Shown piece by piece: positions 43,999 through 45,604 of a stretch of DNA of 45,604 bases. Each line of letters begins with the position of its first letter. The first letter of the stretch is position 1. The stretch is from positions 1-45,604 of the forward strand of contig JAFLCO010000009.1 in assembly GCA_017303535.1 (NCBI GenBank), given 5' to 3'. The position numbers and the translations under genes are program-made. Source of the DNA: Planctomycetota bacterium. Its GTDB lineage: Bacteria > Planctomycetota > Planctomycetia > Pirellulales > PNKZ01. The notes beneath the pieces are model-generated. The model saw only the letters and a list, made by a program, of their open reading frames with translations, was not told the DNA's origin and did no database searches.

Positions 43999-45604
43999 TC
44001 AATCGCGCGGGCACTCGGCAAACCTCAAAAACTCCGCCTCCAACTGCGCCAGCCGCTCTTCCAGCACCATCTTCGCCGCGGTCGGGCCTTGCGAACGTTC
44101 CGGCGGTTCGTAGCCGAAGAGGTAGAACTTGATTTTCGGTTCCGTGCCCGACGGGCGTACCGCGGCCCGATTGCCGCCGGCGAGTTGGAACACGAGCAAA
44201 TCGGCCGGCGGTCGATCGGTCGCCGTCGTGTAATCCTGAACTTGTTCCACGGCGAGGCCGCCGAGCGTCTGCGGGGGTGCGGCACGCAGACGGGCCATGA
44301 TCGCTTGCATCCGCTCGAAGCCGTCGGCCCCCGGCATCGCCAGCGGGATCGTCCGCTCCAGGTGCCGGCCGACGCGGCGGTAGAGCGTCTCAATCCGTTC
44401 GTGCAGCGTTCGACCTTCGGCACGGCAACGGGCCGCTAATTCAGCGAGCAGTAGCGCCGCCACGGCCCCGTCTTTGTCGCGAATGTAATCGCCGGCCAAG
44501 TATCCGTGCGCCTCTTCGAAGCCGAACAGAAACTGCTTCGGACCCCAAGCATCGATCCGTTCGCCGATCCATTTGAAGCCGGTGTAGAGGTCGGTCGCCG
44601 CCCGCACGCCGTAGCTTTCGGCGATTCGGCCGAGCATGTCGCTGGAGACGATCGTCGTGACGACGAAGTCCTGCGGCGTGAGCGTTCCGGCTTCGCGGCG
44701 GCATTGCAACACGTAGTCCGCCAACAAGACGCCGATCTGGTTGCCGTTCAACGTTTGAAATGGTCCGTCGGCCGTGACGCGGGCCGCGCAGCCGATCCGG
44801 TCGGCGTCGGGATCACTGGCGAGAATCAGATCGCAGTCGCTCCGCACGGCCGCAGCGATCGGCCCGTCGAACACCGCCGGATTCTCGGGGTTTGCCACCT
44901 GCCCGGGCACATTCGGAAAGTCGCCGCTCGGCTTGGAGTGCGGCCCGTATAGTTCGATGTCGCCAAAGCCCGCCGCCATGAGCACCGGCAAGACCGACGT
45001 CGCTCCGACACCGTGCAGCGGCGAGTACAAAATATTTAGCTCGCGCGGCCCGGCATGGCCCTGCGCGAGCACGGCCGCCTGATACCTCGCGTCCATCTCG
45101 GCGTGAACGTATCGCACTTGGCCCGACGCGAGCGCTACGGCAAACGGCATCCGCCGCAGCGCGCCGACCTGCTCGATCCGCCGCACCACGTCGCCGTCGT
45201 GCGGGGCGTTGAGTTGCCCGCCGGTCGACCAGAAAACCTTGATCGCGTTGTCGCTCGGCGGGTTATGGCTGGCCGAGATCATGATCCCGCAGGCACACTC
45301 TTTGTCGCGAACGGTAAAGGCGAGCTCCGGCGTAGCCCGATGCCCGTCAAAGAACAGCACTTCAAAACCGGCCGCGGCCATGATCTCGGCGCAAAGTTCG
45401 GCCAACTGGCGCGAACGGTGCCGCGTGTCGTAAGCCACGGCACAGCGCAGCACCGCGACCTCCCCCCGCCCGTGCAACTCGACCAAGTACTCGGCCAGCG
45501 CCTGTGCACTTTCGCCGATGGTCCGCTCATTGATCGCCGCGCTGCCGAAGGGATGCATCCGCCCCCGCCGCCCCGCCGTGCCGAAGGGGATGACCGTCCA
45601 GAAG
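43999..45604 (-). CDS. Phosphoglucomutase/phosphomannomutase (partial, start beyond the window)
   Basis: The frame is open to the right edge. Upstream of the first in-window ATG (45558) it reads FWTVIPFGTAGRRGRM, the conserved FGTAGxRGxM start region of the family, so the true start lies outside. Motifs: phosphoserine loop MISASHNPPSDNA (catalytic Ser codon near 45270), Mg2+ loop DPDADRIG, sugar-binding GFEEAHGY and phosphate-binding RPSGTEPKIKFY. All are intact. It interconverts hexose-1- and hexose-6-phosphates (glucose or mannose), feeding glycan and storage-sugar synthesis. About 535 residues are visible of a probable 570-600. Confidence 0.94.
   Translation of the reverse strand, partial: FWTVIPFGTAGRRGRMHPFGSAAINERTIGESAQALAEYLVELHGRGEVAVLRCAVAYDTRHRSRQLAELCAEIMAAAGFEVLFFDGHRATPELAFTVRDKECACGIMISASHNPPSDNAIKVFWSTGGQLNAPHDGDVVRRIEQVGALRRMPFAVALASGQVRYVHAEMDARYQAAVLAQGHAGPRELNILYSPLHGVGATSVLPVLMAAGFGDIELYGPHSKPSGDFPNVPGQVANPENPAVFDGPIAAAVRSDCDLILASDPDADRIGCAARVTADGPFQTLNGNQIGVLLADYVLQCRREAGTLTPQDFVVTTIVSSDMLGRIAESYGVRAATDLYTGFKWIGERIDAWGPKQFLFGFEEAHGYLAGDYIRDKDGAVAALLLAELAARCRAEGRTLHERIETLYRRVGRHLERTIPLAMPGADGFERMQAIMARLRAAPPQTLGGLAVEQVQDYTTATDRPPADLLVFQLAGGNRAAVRPSGTEPKIKFYLFGYEPPERSQGPTAAKMVLEERLAQLEAEFLRFAECPRD

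Overview
The window looks like a piece of a high-GC planctomycete chromosome, probably of the Pirellulales type. This is inferred from four things: two Tat-exported DUF1501 proteins in tandem, an elongation factor G of the mitochondrial (mtEFG1/spdEFG1) type, giant envelope proteins with no recognisable outside family, and many dispersed palindromic intergenic repeats. No rRNA, tRNA, CRISPR array, phage gene or transposase gene was seen. Most genes are housekeeping or metabolic and sit on both strands in short units.

Layout, left to right. 1-964: the 5' part of a TolC-like outer-membrane lipoprotein (minus strand, runs off the edge). 1293-2315: a SAM methyltransferase and a coupled small protein. 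2397-4407: a Lys-rich small protein and EttA. 4624-10852: a cyanophycin locus, with a DUF1854 protein and its ABC exporter-type partner on the minus strand, divergent from cyanophycin synthetase CphA. 10866-12485: an APH-like/P-loop kinase fusion, convergent with cphA. 12725-14836: EF-G. 15672-16517: two exported Cys-rich (metallothionein-like) proteins closed by a strong terminator. 16518-17493: a repeat-dense gap. 17494-19324: an exported aldose 1-epimerase divergent from a hot-dog thioesterase. 19351-22200: the two DUF1501 proteins. 22481-25315: a secreted esterase and an SLC13 transporter. 25378-27072: a benzoylformate-decarboxylase-like ThDP enzyme. 27225-27844: a complete small transcription unit (promoter, about 300 nt structured leader, 71-aa gene, terminator). 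28018-28446: a yjbQ gene broken by one amber codon. 28883-29677: a TPR lipoprotein. 29879-42350: RimI, two giant membrane-anchored proteins (2433 and 1124 aa, overlapping by ATGA) and a SuhB-like phosphatase, all on the minus strand. 42568-42733: a candidate small RNA with its own promoter and terminator. 42890-43648: a planctomycete-type unknown protein carrying an in-frame repeat insertion. 43999-45604: a phosphohexomutase whose start lies beyond the right edge.

The most unusual content is as follows. (i) The giant-protein pair appears to hold three homologous modules, each built as export signal, beta-rich ectodomain and terminal TM helices. Two modules are fused into one 2433-aa chain that still carries what looks like the second module's signal peptide in its middle. 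(ii) There is a promoter-to-terminator small RNA candidate at 42602-42733. (iii) There is a structured leader at 27510-27810. (iv) The yjbQ gene has a single in-frame TAG. (v) At least five copies of an approximately 87-bp Y-shaped repeat occur, one of them directly against the start of the TolC-like gene, alongside several other palindrome families. (vi) A direct-repeat pair of hairpins brackets six GTGCGC motifs at 17160-17375.
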